64,000 nucleotides of DNA from Gymnopus androsaceus JB14 (taxonomy: Eukaryota; Basidiomycota; Agaricomycetes; Agaricales; Omphalotaceae), in assembly GCA_009733575.1 (NCBI GenBank), contig ML769543.1, positions 98,148 to 162,147 of the forward strand, given 5' to 3'. This document shows, in pieces, positions 32,092-42,587 of this stretch. How positions within the stretch are numbered: the first letter of the stretch is position 1; each line of letters starts with the position of its first letter. The notes below the pieces were generated by a model. That model was not told the DNA's origin, made no database searches, and saw nothing but the letters and a program-made list of their open reading frames with translations. A program made the position numbers and the translations under genes.

Positions 32092-32390
32092 GTGTCAGCC
32101 GCATCTTTCCCAATCATTTTATCATTCTCTTCACTCTCAGATTTGTTCAGGAAGAAATTAAACAGGTGCTTCCTGAAGGTGTCCAGGTTAATGCCTTGAG
32201 AACCTTCAGCAGGCTCCTGATAAAATACTTCCTCAGGGAGCGGATTGTCTGGTTCTTCAAAGAAGTAACTAGACTGGTCTTCGACCATCCACCCTCTCTG
32301 TCTGGCAATTTGAAGGACTTTGTCCTTCCGCGACATTTCGTTGTCATCCCTAGGCATATATCCTCCATCCTTGAGCATCATCTGATTCAT
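32073..32390 (-). CDS. middle ORF between gag and protease
   Basis: 105 codons, starting at an ATG that overlaps the gag stop (ATGA at 32387-32390). It is charged, with ARQRGWMVEDQSSYFFEEP and TFRKHLFNFFLNKSESEE. It has no catalytic motif. It ends SKNY-stop immediately after the slippery heptamer. In comparable fungal elements this position is a spacer between the zinc knuckle and the protease. The -1 frame continues towards the protease. Confidence 0.55.
   Translation of the reverse strand: MNQMMLKDGGYMPRDDNEMSRKDKVLQIARQRGWMVEDQSSYFFEEPDNPLPEEVFYQEPAEGSQGINLDTFRKHLFNFFLNKSESEENDKMIGKDAADTWSKNY
32079..32085 (-). promoter_or_regulatory. candidate -1 ribosomal frameshift site A_AAA_AAC
   Basis: In the middle ORF the codons read TCA AAA AAC TAC TAA: the heptamer is in the correct phase, two codons before the stop. 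A -1 slip leads into AAA AAA CTA CTA AGC, the frame that holds the protease. A downstream pairing structure was not assessed. An accidental indel in the A run is the alternative. Confidence 0.5.
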
Positions 32391-33934
32391 GCCATGACTA
32401 GAATTCCCTTGGACTTTAGATCTTCAATGCTCGGACACGTCCTGACTCCATGCCCCTTTTCTTGACAGAAGTAACACATCATGTCTCCAATAGCTGTAGA
32501 TTTAGCCGGAGTAAACGATGATGGTTTGCTAGTTGGCCGCGGTAAGTAAGAGCTAGACAAGGATTGCTGTGGGTAGGAGGATGCCCGTGATGAACTGGGT
32601 GCTCCTCTAGCTATCGACTCAACACTATTCTTTAACGCTGCCAGGGATTGCTCGATCGCGGAGAGCTTTTGATCATGGTGTTTTATTTCCACGTTGTGAT
32701 GATCCTTCGAAAGAGAGACTTTCCTCCCCCATTCATTGTCAGGTTCTCCTTTAACCTTTGCATTCCCTGTGACTACATCAGGGTTGTACACCGTGGCCGC
32801 GACAGCAGGTTCACTTGTCGAGATCAATGACGTAGAATAACCCTTCCACAATCTTGCTTGTTTCTCTGCAGATTTGATGATTTCCTTCAAAGTGAAAGGA
32901 TCATCTTCTCTTTGATCAACTTTATTCTTCGGATCTACTTCAGCTTTGTCGAGAATAGTATTCACAAAGGAACCATCGAATGCCGTGAGGAACCATTGTA
33001 CTGCCTTGTTATTCGAGAGTACAAGCTGCGGTCCACTCATGAGTTTATTTGCTTCGATACCAAAAGCCCTAATGAACTTCTGGATCTTCTGCAACTCGTT
33101 CCTATATATGATTCCAACACTCTTTACTAACTTCTCGATTCTCTGTTTCGATCCTATTTCTTCACTCGCGGTCTCAGGGTAGCCTTTCTTCAACATTTGT
33201 TGGAAGTCTTCCCATGTAGTCATTGCACTAGTCACGATAGGATTGTCCTTCCATTCGAGCTGTGTCGCGTACAACATCCAACTCACAGCAAGGAACTTCT
33301 TAGCAGTATCCTCCGTGATTTTATTCAATGCAAAGACTAGCCATGCCAACAAATTCTCAGGCTTATCACCGTTGAACTCAGGTGGGGCCTTTTTATGAAT
33401 GCTCGGGAGCTTGTCATTTTGGAGTTCAAGCACAGCTCCCGGCGTGAGCTGAACTTTAATGTTACTGATTGTCGTAGGTATAGACATTCTTGTAGCTTGT
33501 GGGGTTTGAGTTTGTCTTTGTGAGACTTGCTCAGTGGGTCTTGTCTCAATGATAGGTGTCTGAGACTCTTTGTCATCTGACAATTTGTCTGATAATCTAT
33601 TCCAAGATGAATTCCCTTTTGGTGAACGCGGGGCTTGACTTGTGGATGATTCTGCTCGGCTAGCAAGAACTTCCTCTATAGTCACTAAGGATGGGCTGTT
33701 ACGCTCCTCCTTGGGTACAGATGAAGGTCTAGTTGACGGCAAAGTTCTAGTTGAACGAGGAGCTTGTGGTGCTACTCTCGCTGTAGTTCTGTCCTCGGGC
33801 ATCTGCGGATAGGGTGGCTGTGGGTACGAAGGTACCTTTGGCTTCCTTTTCAGTAGCGCGTCGGGATTTTCTATCGGCGGTAGTGGCTGTTTGCTGGAGT
33901 TACGTGTACTTCTAACAGCTGGTGGATTATGCAA
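32387..33934 (-). CDS. gypsy Gag with CCHC zinc knuckle
   Basis: 515 codons. The start at 33934 lies about 100 bp inside the primer site. The N-terminal ~170 residues are Pro/Ser/Thr/Arg-rich. The middle is the capsid-like domain (PPEFNGDKPENLLAWLVFAL, TTWEDFQQMLKKGYPE). A Ser-rich linker follows, and the C-terminus has the zinc knuckle CYFCQEKGHGVRTC (C-x2-C-x4-H-x4-C), which binds the genomic RNA. It is uninterrupted. The stop TGA overlaps the next ATG. Confidence 0.8.
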   Translation of the reverse strand: MHNPPAVRSTRNSSKQPLPPIENPDALLKRKPKVPSYPQPPYPQMPEDRTTARVAPQAPRSTRTLPSTRPSSVPKEERNSPSLVTIEEVLASRAESSTSQAPRSPKGNSSWNRLSDKLSDDKESQTPIIETRPTEQVSQRQTQTPQATRMSIPTTISNIKVQLTPGAVLELQNDKLPSIHKKAPPEFNGDKPENLLAWLVFALNKITEDTAKKFLAVSWMLYATQLEWKDNPIVTSAMTTWEDFQQMLKKGYPETASEEIGSKQRIEKLVKSVGIIYRNELQKIQKFIRAFGIEANKLMSGPQLVLSNNKAVQWFLTAFDGSFVNTILDKAEVDPKNKVDQREDDPFTLKEIIKSAEKQARLWKGYSTSLISTSEPAVAATVYNPDVVTGNAKVKGEPDNEWGRKVSLSKDHHNVEIKHHDQKLSAIEQSLAALKNSVESIARGAPSSSRASSYPQQSLSSSYLPRPTSKPSSFTPAKSTAIGDMMCYFCQEKGHGVRTCPSIEDLKSKGILVMA

Positions 33935-34030
33935 TGAGCCAGAAATTTTGATGGTAACAACAAATCCTTTTTAGCGCACTGACTGATCAACAGTTACTTG
34001 TGTTTAATAATTTTTCAATCAAAAGTAGCT

Positions 34031-34048
34031 CCCTCGCGGTGGGCTCCA
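34031..34048 (-). other. gypsy primer-binding site (tRNA 3'-end type)
   Basis: The minus strand reads TGGAGCCCACCGCGAGGG two bases after the 5' LTR. TGG at the start and this placement fit pairing with the CCA end of a host tRNA. The tRNA identity was not assigned. Confidence 0.6.
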
Positions 34049-34050
34049 GA

Positions 34051-35813
34051 TGATGAGTTAGATTTGTGCTAGGTATGAAAACCAACCAAACAACAATCAC
34101 CCCAATCAGATACAATCCAAAAGGTTTAATTTAATGCGAGGAAGGAGGTTGTCGAAGGTTCCCTTGACTACTAATTGATTTGAAGAGAAAAGCACTTGAC
34201 AGTTGACACAGATAGTGCGCAATGAACAAGGTTTTATATTTGGAGGGAGGTTTTGAAAAGCCAACTAATGTACGACGACGTGCTGAACTAATCGAGGGGA
34301 AAGCAAACACCAAAGCACAGGTCAAGTACGCCGACTCAACAAACGACTTTGCATATCTCGGGAGCCTTTACGTTGCCGCGCAATGATACTCCAACTCTCA
34401 GGGATTCCCGCGAGTTACCTAACAAGCTTATACGACCGCCACGCAAGTCACTCGAGTAGGCATTTTTAACATACTCAGCGAAGAGCAGGCAAGGGGTAGA
34501 ATCTGTTGGTAAAGCTAGGTAACACTCCGAGAAGCTTCCTCCCTAAAAATAGATCAAGCCAACACTTGGGTCCAAGACCTTTCCTAATCAACAACGGGCT
34601 CATCGAGGTGTGCACGTTAGGCTCCACCTGCGGTCCTAAGACTGATGTGACCTCTCTTCAAGATGAAAACCAGGAATGCTCAAATTAATAGCCGGGAAGT
34701 AGAATGAACAGCCTCAGTATTATCGAGGTTACAAGAAGGCCACCCGTTTCAAAGGTTGCAGAGGACAATGCAGATGCGTCTGAGCGTGTACAAATCACTA
34801 CAGGTCCTAAGATAGAACTGTGTTTCAGGTATCAAGTCTTACTTGTCATTCCGAGATAGAATAGCTACCCTTATATACTGAGCGAGATATATGAAAATAG
34901 GAAAATGAGAGAAACTGAGCGAGATAGGATGAAACAGAGTAAGTAAAATAGAAAAAGATAAATAATGTCCATATATGCATGTATACTATGGTTTTGCCTC
35001 GACGTTTTCCTGCCTCGTTTGTTTGTCTTCCTCGATTGGGTCGACTTTTGGGATTTTGGTCCGAATCAACTCAAGTCATTTGCCTTTTTACAAGGCTCGC
35101 CAGTTCCTTTAGCAGAACAGCCCTCGGAAGTATTTCTATGTTTTTCCTTGCCAATGGGAGACTGGTTATTATTCCTAGTTCCGTGCGGTCTCGAGTCTAG
35201 ATGCCTGGTAGCATATGGATCTTGGTAAAACGCTGAGGCTCGGATAGAAACACTCCTTGGTCCTTCCGTGCTCTAGAAGTAGCTACAGCAAGTGGGTCAT
35301 GTGGCTGCGTTGGACTGCCGTGGCTATCTGCCTGGGCGCTTTCCAGCGAGCATCAACTTTGAGGGCACCCGTTAGGGTACTTCCTCATCTCGGTCCACCT
35401 TGCTTCGTTTAATAAACTTGAGTGTTGTTTAGACTCCTTGGTGAGCTAATCGCGGAAGCAATGCCTTGTTAAGACTTCGATCCCTTGGGTATATCCTTCG
35501 ATGACCTAGCCTAGTATAACTGGTATGTGGGCTTGTTTATCTGCCTCGGTCAGCAACTTGTTATCCAGCAAGCTTGCCTTGCTACACCATACTGCGCATA
35601 GGACTTTGATTGAGGTGCATTCACAAAGTTAAGTATGGTACCATTGCGCGTACTGTTACTCTGCAACCTCTTGGGTAGAATAGGTCCTCGGTAGATTTTA
35701 ACTATCAGCTCGGGCTCACTATAGTTCTCTATTTGGCCGTGTTTCGTTACTAACAGAACCTAGGATTATTGGTTCTGCGCAGTTCTAGCCTTAGCCGAAA
35801 AATCGGCGTATCA
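34051..35813 (-). repeat. gypsy 5' LTR (1763 bp)
   Basis: Partner of 8295-10062. The primer site abuts its left edge, so it is the 5' LTR of a minus-strand element. Differences from the partner are scattered substitutions and one-base indels. Confidence 0.85.
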
Positions 35814-35864
35814 GCACTCGGACTTCTGTTCTCTTGGTTTGACCTGGGTGGGCGCACCGGGTTG

Positions 35865-36243
35865 AGACACCTCTCTTGATGATCTCCCCCATGAAGAATG
35901 GGTGGATATTCAACATAAGTTTTCTTTCCCCCTTAATAACACCAGCACTGCATCTGACATTGCTGAAGTTCATAGAACTACCAAGCTCGGAAGGATTCTG
36001 GAATCGGGAGAGCCCACGTTCACGGGATCCCAAATTCTCAAATGTTACTGGAACGTTGAGGAAGAGGGTGCTCAACGCTTGGAGGACCTTTGGGAATTTG
36101 ATCAGAAGATGGAGATACTTTACAAAGATCTACAGATACTTGCATGGAGATGTGCCTTTGCTGGCTGTCATGTTGGAGCTCTACGAAACGCCCACGCTAA
36201 ACTTCGCAATCTGAAGACGATTGCACACACCACTTTAAAGTAA
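35865..36243 (+). pseudogene. fragment of an unrecognised gene next to the LTR
   Basis: An open frame without a clear start, reading LDDLPHEEWVDIQHKFSF, then ATG-containing sequence to a helical C-terminus (RLEDLWEFDQKMEILYKDLQ, AHAKLRNLKTIAHTTLK). Its 5' side runs into the LTR edge, so it may be a gene cut by the element. No family recognised. Confidence 0.4.
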
Positions 36244-37716
36244 TGATTCTACCTTGTAAATCCCTCTCAGTATAATTTAAATGCATTGTTATCTATTGCT
36301 TTGAAAATGCCGTGAACTTAAGAAATCAAGAATGTAGAGGTTTTCTGAGTGCGAGAATTGCTTGACATCCAAGCACTTATGCTCAAGGGAGTCGCTGTTC
36401 CAAGTCCAGATGACTGCTATGACACTAGAAGCGATCTTCTCAATGTCCAAGGTCATACGAAAGCCCCTACATCAATTAGCCAGGTTCACGGAATGTTCAC
36501 TGGAATGCTCACAAGGTAGGTAGAAGTACAATATAATCTTTGGTTAGTTTTGACAACTTATTTTTCAATTTTTCTAACCTTCAAAAGCCTCTTGCAAAAC
36601 TTACATGGTTGGATTCTATACCTCAATCTAATTATAAGAGCACAAAATTAAATGTATTGCATTTAAATTGACTGAACAAGTTTTGCAATTTGTGGTGATG
36701 TTGGTATCCCCACTCACTTTATCTACATATTTAAATGCTCGGATCAACCTTAATGAATTATACTATCCTATACAAAGTCTAAATCCAAAATCAAGTCATC
36801 ACTTTCTAGCGGCTCAACTACTTTCTGGTGTGTTCTTGTAGTCGTTTTCACCTTGAAGTTCAGCATGATGAGTAAGTACTTACAGATATTTTATCGAGAT
36901 CTCAATTGCCAGATCTCTCCGATCACTCGGAGGTCCAACAATATATAAGAAGCTGTGGCATATGGTTTGTTTATCCACATAAAATCGGACATCAGGAAAA
37001 ATGGTCTGGGCCCAGGGCTGACTTTAGGTTGACCCACAATGACCTAAAGAGACTTAAGGGAACCTAAGGATACCTAGGTCTCCTAGGCCACCTAGGTTGC
37101 CTAGACTGCCTCAGTTTCTTTGAGGTCACCTAGGTTGCCTAGGATTTAGGGATAAACTTTGGGAATTTGAGGCAACCTGAGTAAACCTGAGTAAACCTGA
37201 GCTAACCTGAGGAACCTGAGGTAACCTGAGGTAGCCTAAGATACCCTGGGGTAGCCTGGAAGACCCAAGGTGACCAGGGTAGCCTAGGTTCCCTAGGTCA
37301 TCATAGGTTTAACCCCTTTTTGCTCATGCCAACCTCCACCAGCTCTCGACTTTGTTCTTCTCTTTTGCTCTTCTCTTGATCTCTTTGGCTTCCAACTCAA
37401 GATGACGGAACTCCAACAAAGTAAATGGTTACTTTTATAAAAATTATGTTGGCTGAACTGCTTAATCGAGTGTACCGTCATGTTGACTTGGGCCCTGGCG
37501 GGAGTAAGAGACCAAATTGTTCACTGTAAATTTACTGACCTCGGATTTTCAGCCATTGTATTGGAGCGTGAAGGTCACCCCGTTGGGCTCGGTATTCACC
37601 ATAGCATGAATACAGACAATCCCTCGTGCAGATAGCCAGATGGCTATCCAAGGCATTCAGATACTGCGTTTCGTTATTGCATTGTACCAATGCATCACTC
37701 TGTCGTTGGAATCATA
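36244..37716. repeat. non-coding stretch with degenerate CCTAGG/CCTGAG minisatellite
   Basis: No gene is supported before 37500. From about 37020 to 37310 the sequence is built from short variants such as ACCTAGGTTGCCTAGG and AACCTGAGTAAACCTGAG. A small exon-like piece after 37552 (ttttcag, then IVLEREGHPVGLGIHHSM) may be a 5' exon of the gene that follows. Confidence 0.5.
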
Positions 37717-38593
37717 GGCTCTGCTTGTGTTGATCCTTCTGAATGGTAAGTACTTCATTAGAACAAGTATTTTGGTCTCTGATGGGTTATACAGTCTCTC
37801 CTCACCCGCAGTGGGTCAGCATTACAGCAGCACCCTGCTAGGAACCAGACACTTCACTGCCTACCGCCACTCACATCCCTTGGATTACATCTGGAACAAC
37901 CAGAACTTTGCCCAGCCTGGTCCGATATACGTCGTGACACGCAGTACTCATATCAGTTTCTTTCCTTCCTTGTAAGTGCAGTCAGTTTCATTAGCATAAG
38001 TTAACTATTTTGATATCTGCAATAGGACAATCACACAAGAGTTCACTCTTCACGTGAGTTCAAACGCCTGGAAGAGGTGCAAAGACATCACGGAGGCTTT
38101 CAATTACTATTCGTGCACCTACAACGAGACTAGTCGCGGTCTGCTGGGGGTCCAAGTGCTTCCAGCAACGGTCACATTGGCAAATCCCTTGATTGACAAA
38201 GCTCACCCGCTCAACCAGGATGATGTTGTTCTAGTCATGCACCACAATGGCAGGGTAACCATTGAGCGGGAGCCAGCAGACGGTAACCCTTTTTATCCTC
38301 TCGAGGATTTGCCAGCCTATAGTTATTGGGAGGCTCTTGTTAGAGCTGTTGAAAAGGAAGCTGCTTCCGCTCCGACTCCATTTGCGCCATCGCCTGGTCC
38401 AATCATTATTTCAGATATTGATTCCAACTCGGATGGGGAATATGACTTTGCTGGCGATCTTTCAAGTCTCAGCCAAACGGAGTATGCGCAGATTGAAGTC
38501 ATTGAGCAAGCCTGGACTGCAAGTCAACAGGCCGAGTACAATGAGGAGCAGGCGATTGAGCAAGCACTTACAGCCAGTCTAACTCAGCAATAG
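37717..38593 (+). CDS. protein with two C-terminal UIM-like motifs, unknown family
   Basis: Exons of about 37717-37744, 37812-37973 and 38026-38593 join in phase with introns 37745-37811 (gtaagt..cgcag) and 37974-38025 (gtaagt..aatag). Middle exon: GQHYSSTLLGTRHFTAYRHS. Long exon: HVSSNAWKRCKDITEAFNYY and DDVVLVMHHNGRVTIEREP. Then an acidic stretch and two repeats, VIEQAWTASQQ and AIEQALTASL, each with the A-x3-S core of ubiquitin-interacting motifs. The 5' end is uncertain because no ATG is fixed. A role in binding ubiquitinated proteins is inference from the short motifs only. Confidence 0.55.
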
Positions 38594-38750
38594 TAGGTTC
38601 ATAGTCCATGTTAGTATACATAGTATTGTGTTACTGTAATCAAAGCCCCGTGCATATCCCTTCAGTCCAGTGTCCCTTTCAAGTGTCTAAAAAAAATTGC
38701 ACACATGAGAGAGTGAAGTTTTTTTGAAATTTTTGTCATGTGCACCAAGT

Positions 38751-39078
38751 ATGCGAAGACCGTATCTGTTTCAGTCCAAATCAGACAAATCAGAGGAGCA
38801 GAAGGAGTCCAACCGCATGCAACACCGCCAGGCCACCGCGAGATATAGGGAACCGAGACGCAAGGAGCTTGCTAAGAAGGAGGCTGAGAGGCGTCTTAGG
38901 TCAGTCATCCAACAGTAGCCCACAGAAAAATTGTGCTCACCTGGTAATTAGGACAAAGGGACCTGGGATTCGTGAATTGGCATGACAGGCAGAGGCCAGA
39001 AGAAAGTTCGAGGCAGCCAAGAGATCTGCAGATGAGTGGTTTAGCCGCAGGAGAGGACAACCGGATCTTTGGCATTGA
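38751..39078 (+). CDS. small basic helical protein, unknown
   Basis: Starts MRRPYLFQSKSDKSEEQKES, then a run of Arg/Lys/Glu (ATARYREPRRKELAKKEAER) typical of small charged-helix proteins common in mushroom genomes. After a gtcagt..gacag intron the second piece reads ARRKFEAAKRSADEWFSRR and ends at TGA 39076-39078. The splice phase does not join cleanly by one base, so a small indel or another splice site is needed. It may be DNA-binding by composition, but no domain is assigned. Confidence 0.35.
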
Positions 39079-39332
39079 TATGCATATTTTGGGGTACATA
39101 GATCTGATTGTTGTATGTAGTATTCACGAGCAACAAAATTATACAAGCGCTATAGATATAAGTGGGATAAGGTGCATTTTTGAATGATTGGAAAAGGAGC
39201 CCCTACCTTTTTGAAGCAATAGTTTCACTGCCTGCAATCATCCTTTTCTAACAAACGCTAAACAAAAAGTCAGTGGATCGTTATACTAATATACTCAGTG
39301 TATGAAGCTGACCTACTATATTGTATTAACAG

Positions 39333-39894
39333 TATGCCGAATCCGGGAAACTTCAAAGGAGCTCGTAAAGCGTTCCTTGAGTCCGTGAAGGAGGAATTCA
39401 CACAGGCTGTCAAAGATGGAGACATCAAGGAAGTTTGACAGGATATTTGTCGATGTTATTACCTTCGATTTCCTGTCTCCAAAGGAGACGCTTACGAGCC
39501 CTCGCAGGAAGAGCTGGATGCAGTTGATGATAAGCGGCCTCCTCTTCATGAAGCTAATCCCGAAGGCTGGGAGACAATGTGTGCTGATGAGCGTGGTGCT
39601 GTGTTGAAAGGGTGTGGTGACTTCGTGCGTGCTAAGAATGCGGTAGGCGCTCAACTTACTAAATTGATTGATGCCAACTGAAGCCCCATTCTCTTTCTCT
39701 CAACTAGCAAATCGCCAGATGCTTGAAATATGTTTACAATCGTGAAAACAAGGAGGGCGCCTACCAAGGACCCTGCTTTCGCCAAACTTGTTGCGCTACT
39801 TAATGGATCCCCGGCTGACAAACCTCCAAAAGTACCTGCAAAAATTGTGTGGCTCAGAGAATCCGGCTCAAAGGAAGCAATCAATAGGAGATAG
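39333..39894 (+). pseudogene. broken gene of an unrecognised fungal family
   Basis: MPNPGNFKGARKAFLESVKE runs to a TGA after DIKEV, but the same frame continues with PVSKGDAYEPSQEELDAVDD and EGWETMCADERGAVLKG. After a gap it resumes near 39715 (IARCLKYVYNRENKEG) and, in another frame, near 39770 (FAKLVALLNGSPADKPP, KIVWLRESG). The stop and the frame change mark it as a relic. Confidence 0.5.
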
Positions 39895-40498
39895 CTGTTG
39901 AGGCCTGGTCTGCTACCAGACCTGCAGTCCTGACCTCAAAGGATAAGGCAGTCCCTCTGCGTCTCCATAACCAGATTGTGACAGGCTTGTGGAATGATCT
40001 GAGACCTGATAGGTAGTACAGATAAGCTGGAGGAGATGGAACTGACGGTAACTGACATATCCGGTCAGTGATTTCATCTGTGAGTTCCTGAGAATTAGAA
40101 TTTCTGAGTGGAGAGTGGGAAATTCTGATTGTAGAAATACAGCTGGACTTGAGGAAGATACAGCCATTTTTTGGACCTAAAGAGACAGTCAGATATAGAA
40201 ATTTGAATATTTCAAAGAAACTGACTGACTGGGTTTGAGTAAATTCTTTGGCACTCTACAGCTTGTGACTGTATGCTTGCTAAAAGCCAGGCTGGTAGTA
40301 CAGCAGTGCCTACACAGGTTTATGAATAAGCCCTGTGAAATCCCAAGAGAGTATCAACTAACTATAGGATCTCCCAGCTACCATGATGGTATTGGACACA
40401 TGTGGAGCTTGATATTGAATACTTCTAGAGATTACCTGGGAATTAAGATTGTTTAGATCTTGTAGATTGGTTAGAGCTGTGCATATGGTTCAGTTTAG
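39895..40498. other. no gene recognised
   Basis: AT-rich with short duplicated words (CTGACTGACTGGG, ATCTGTGAGTTCCTGAGAATT). No coding frame on either strand has recognisable motifs. Confidence 0.4.
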
Positions 40499-41229
40499 TT
40501 AAATCTCACTACTGCTAGAGGCATCCAGTTGGCACTCTGTTTGACTATCTTCATCACCAACAACAGAAGTTTGAGAATGGCAAACACCATGGCCAGCAGG
40601 TGAAAGACAGTGGGTAGTAGCCAAATATGGTAGTGAAGTTTCTGTCTCTTGTGGTGCCTCTGCAACAGATCCATCCTCTAATGTGCATGTAATTGTTAAT
40701 GGTAGGGATTAGGAAGGGAATTGATGTCCCATACCAGTACTTTGGCCTGCTGTTTGAGGTGGAATCTCAAGTGGTGTATCAGCAGGAGAGCCCAAAGAGC
40801 TTCCTTCGAAATTAATGTACAGATCCTCCATCTGTGTAAGGGTTTCTGGAAGAATAATATTCAGGAATTGGCAATGTTAAAACATAGGGATCTCTTACCA
40901 GGTTGATGTTGTCCTTCCAAGCTTTCTTGTTCCATAAGGGGCCCTTGGAGTGGTTCTGGAGCTCTACTTTGCTGCCCTCTTTCTCTCCCTTGTCCCTGCC
41001 CCCTTCTGGGTTGGGAGTATGTTGCTCTTGCTCTCCTTCCCCTCCAGCCTGGATGTGGAGCTGGAGATGTTGCTTGACTGGTTTCAATGCTCTCTGCTAA
41101 TATTCCATTGGCACGGTACTGAGATCGAGTCCACAGACCTGGGTGAGGAGCTGGAGTTGGCACTTGAGTAGTATCAGTGCTCTCTGCTGATTCTGGTGCA
41201 TTGAACTGGGATTGAGATCGAGTGCGCAT
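40499..41229 (-). CDS. three-exon low-complexity protein, unknown
   Basis: Exon 1 (41229 to about 40900) starts MRTRSQSQFNAPESAESTDT. It holds two related units beginning RTRSQ and ending APHPG(L/W), followed by an Arg/Gly/Gln-rich tract. After a gtaaga..ttccag intron, exon 2 reads TLTQMEDLYINFEGSSLG. A 57-bp intron (gtatgg..cattag) removes an in-frame stop, and exon 3 is EDGSVAEAPQETETSLPYL to a TAA at 40499-40501. All three join in phase. Composition suggests a disordered protein of about 210 residues. No family recognised. Confidence 0.5.
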
Positions 41230-42587
41230 AGTAAAAAGACAAGAAGGAAATTGAGCGTTGATTATGATCTTCAAACCACGTGATAAGGTCATCATGTAAG
41301 TAGCTCGGGGATCCCAGAGGCGGCCCGTAGATATCCACGCTCAATTGATTCTATTTAGGAAGTCAAGTTCTGGGCCCAGGTTGGGTTACATGCTTGCATG
41401 TATTGTTAACTCCTATGTGTCTGCCCATTAAACATCCTATACTAGCTCTGAATCTAGCCCCATTTATTGCTGACAGGCCTTTATAAGGTGGAACTTTTCA
41501 TGTTTTTCTGAGTGCTTTTACATGTATTGGGCCAGGCATTAAAGCAATGAAGAATACTTATGCACACATTGCTACATCAGCAACATCAATATCCTACTAT
41601 ATTGCACATATATACTCGCCATATTACAGGTATGGTGTCCATCCCTAGTCCAGCTTGTACTTGTACAGTGTACCCTGCATTGTGTCTACACACTGTAAAT
41701 GTTGCTCAAAGGTAGTTGCAGAGTTTTACAGGGGCTCTCGATGATCTCTGAATCTAACCTCCATCAGATACCATATGTGTCCTTATGCTTGTGAAGCATT
41801 GTCTTTTCACTGCTCGGGCTGCTGTGGAAGAGATCACAGAGGATAACTGAGTAGTTTTAAACTTTAGAATATTTCGATTTCATTTATTTACTTTAAATCG
41901 CTACTTACGACCGTGGTACGACCGTAACTGCTGTATTATTCACCGTACGTACCGTAAGGCATCCTGGTTCTAACTTTAAAGTATGGATACGGGTTTCACC
42001 GTGCTGATACAGACCGTACTGAGTACGGCCGTATCTGTAATGGTACGGAGATCATCCCTATGTATTGAAGCTTGCATGAATATAGATAGTACAAGAAGCC
42101 ATTAATGTACTACCATGCTAACTTTAACAACAATGGACAAAAAAGTGTGTGTGTAACGTGTATAGGGTGGATAATTTGTGGATAAACAAAGCATGTATGG
42201 GGTCAGATGTTGAGAAGAATGAGTAGTTTTATGGGTCTATCAGGCTGGACAAAAGTGCGTGTGTGTATATAAATACTGGAGAAAGAGTGTGTAATATCAG
42301 GAAGTGATAACATAAATACTTGAGGGAAGCAAGAGGGATATTACATTTGATTAAGAGCGATTAAATGTATCCATTGCACCAGGAAGTCCCCAGATAGAGT
42401 GGACATAGACATCAAAGGCAGTTGCCTCATTAGGATCATCTAAAAGTGCAGATGAATCCAATATCTGCTCGATGTGGGAGCAGATGTTTACATCCATTTT
42501 TTTGTAGCAGGTCCGTGTATTGAAGGGTTGAGGCTAAAGTGACAATGAGTGAAAATTAAGGAAGCAAGGTAATGGCCCACTTTTTTA
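41230..42587. other. no gene recognised; short palindromic words
   Basis: AT-rich. Between about 41905 and 42055 the words CCGTA, TACGG and ACCGTAC recur many times in both orientations, giving several possible small hairpins. Nothing coding was recognised. Confidence 0.4.

Larger units (their letters stand above)
8295..35813 (-). mobile_element. giant Ty3/gypsy-type LTR retrotransposon carrying antisense genes and nested insertions
   Basis: Two closely similar LTRs (8295-10062 and 34051-35813, TG..CA ends) enclose about 24 kb. Read on the minus strand the order is 5' LTR, primer site, gag, a middle frame, protease, RT-RNase H-integrase, about 11 kb with two oppositely oriented spliced genes, polypurine tract and 3' LTR. 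Later insertions add about 4.9 kb (25826-30763), 0.57 kb (13547-14120) and 1.16 kb (16488-17648), leaving about 21 kb for the original element. The flanking five bases differ (tgtcc left, gcact right). There is therefore no visible target duplication, and recombination between two copies is possible. Confidence 0.75.
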
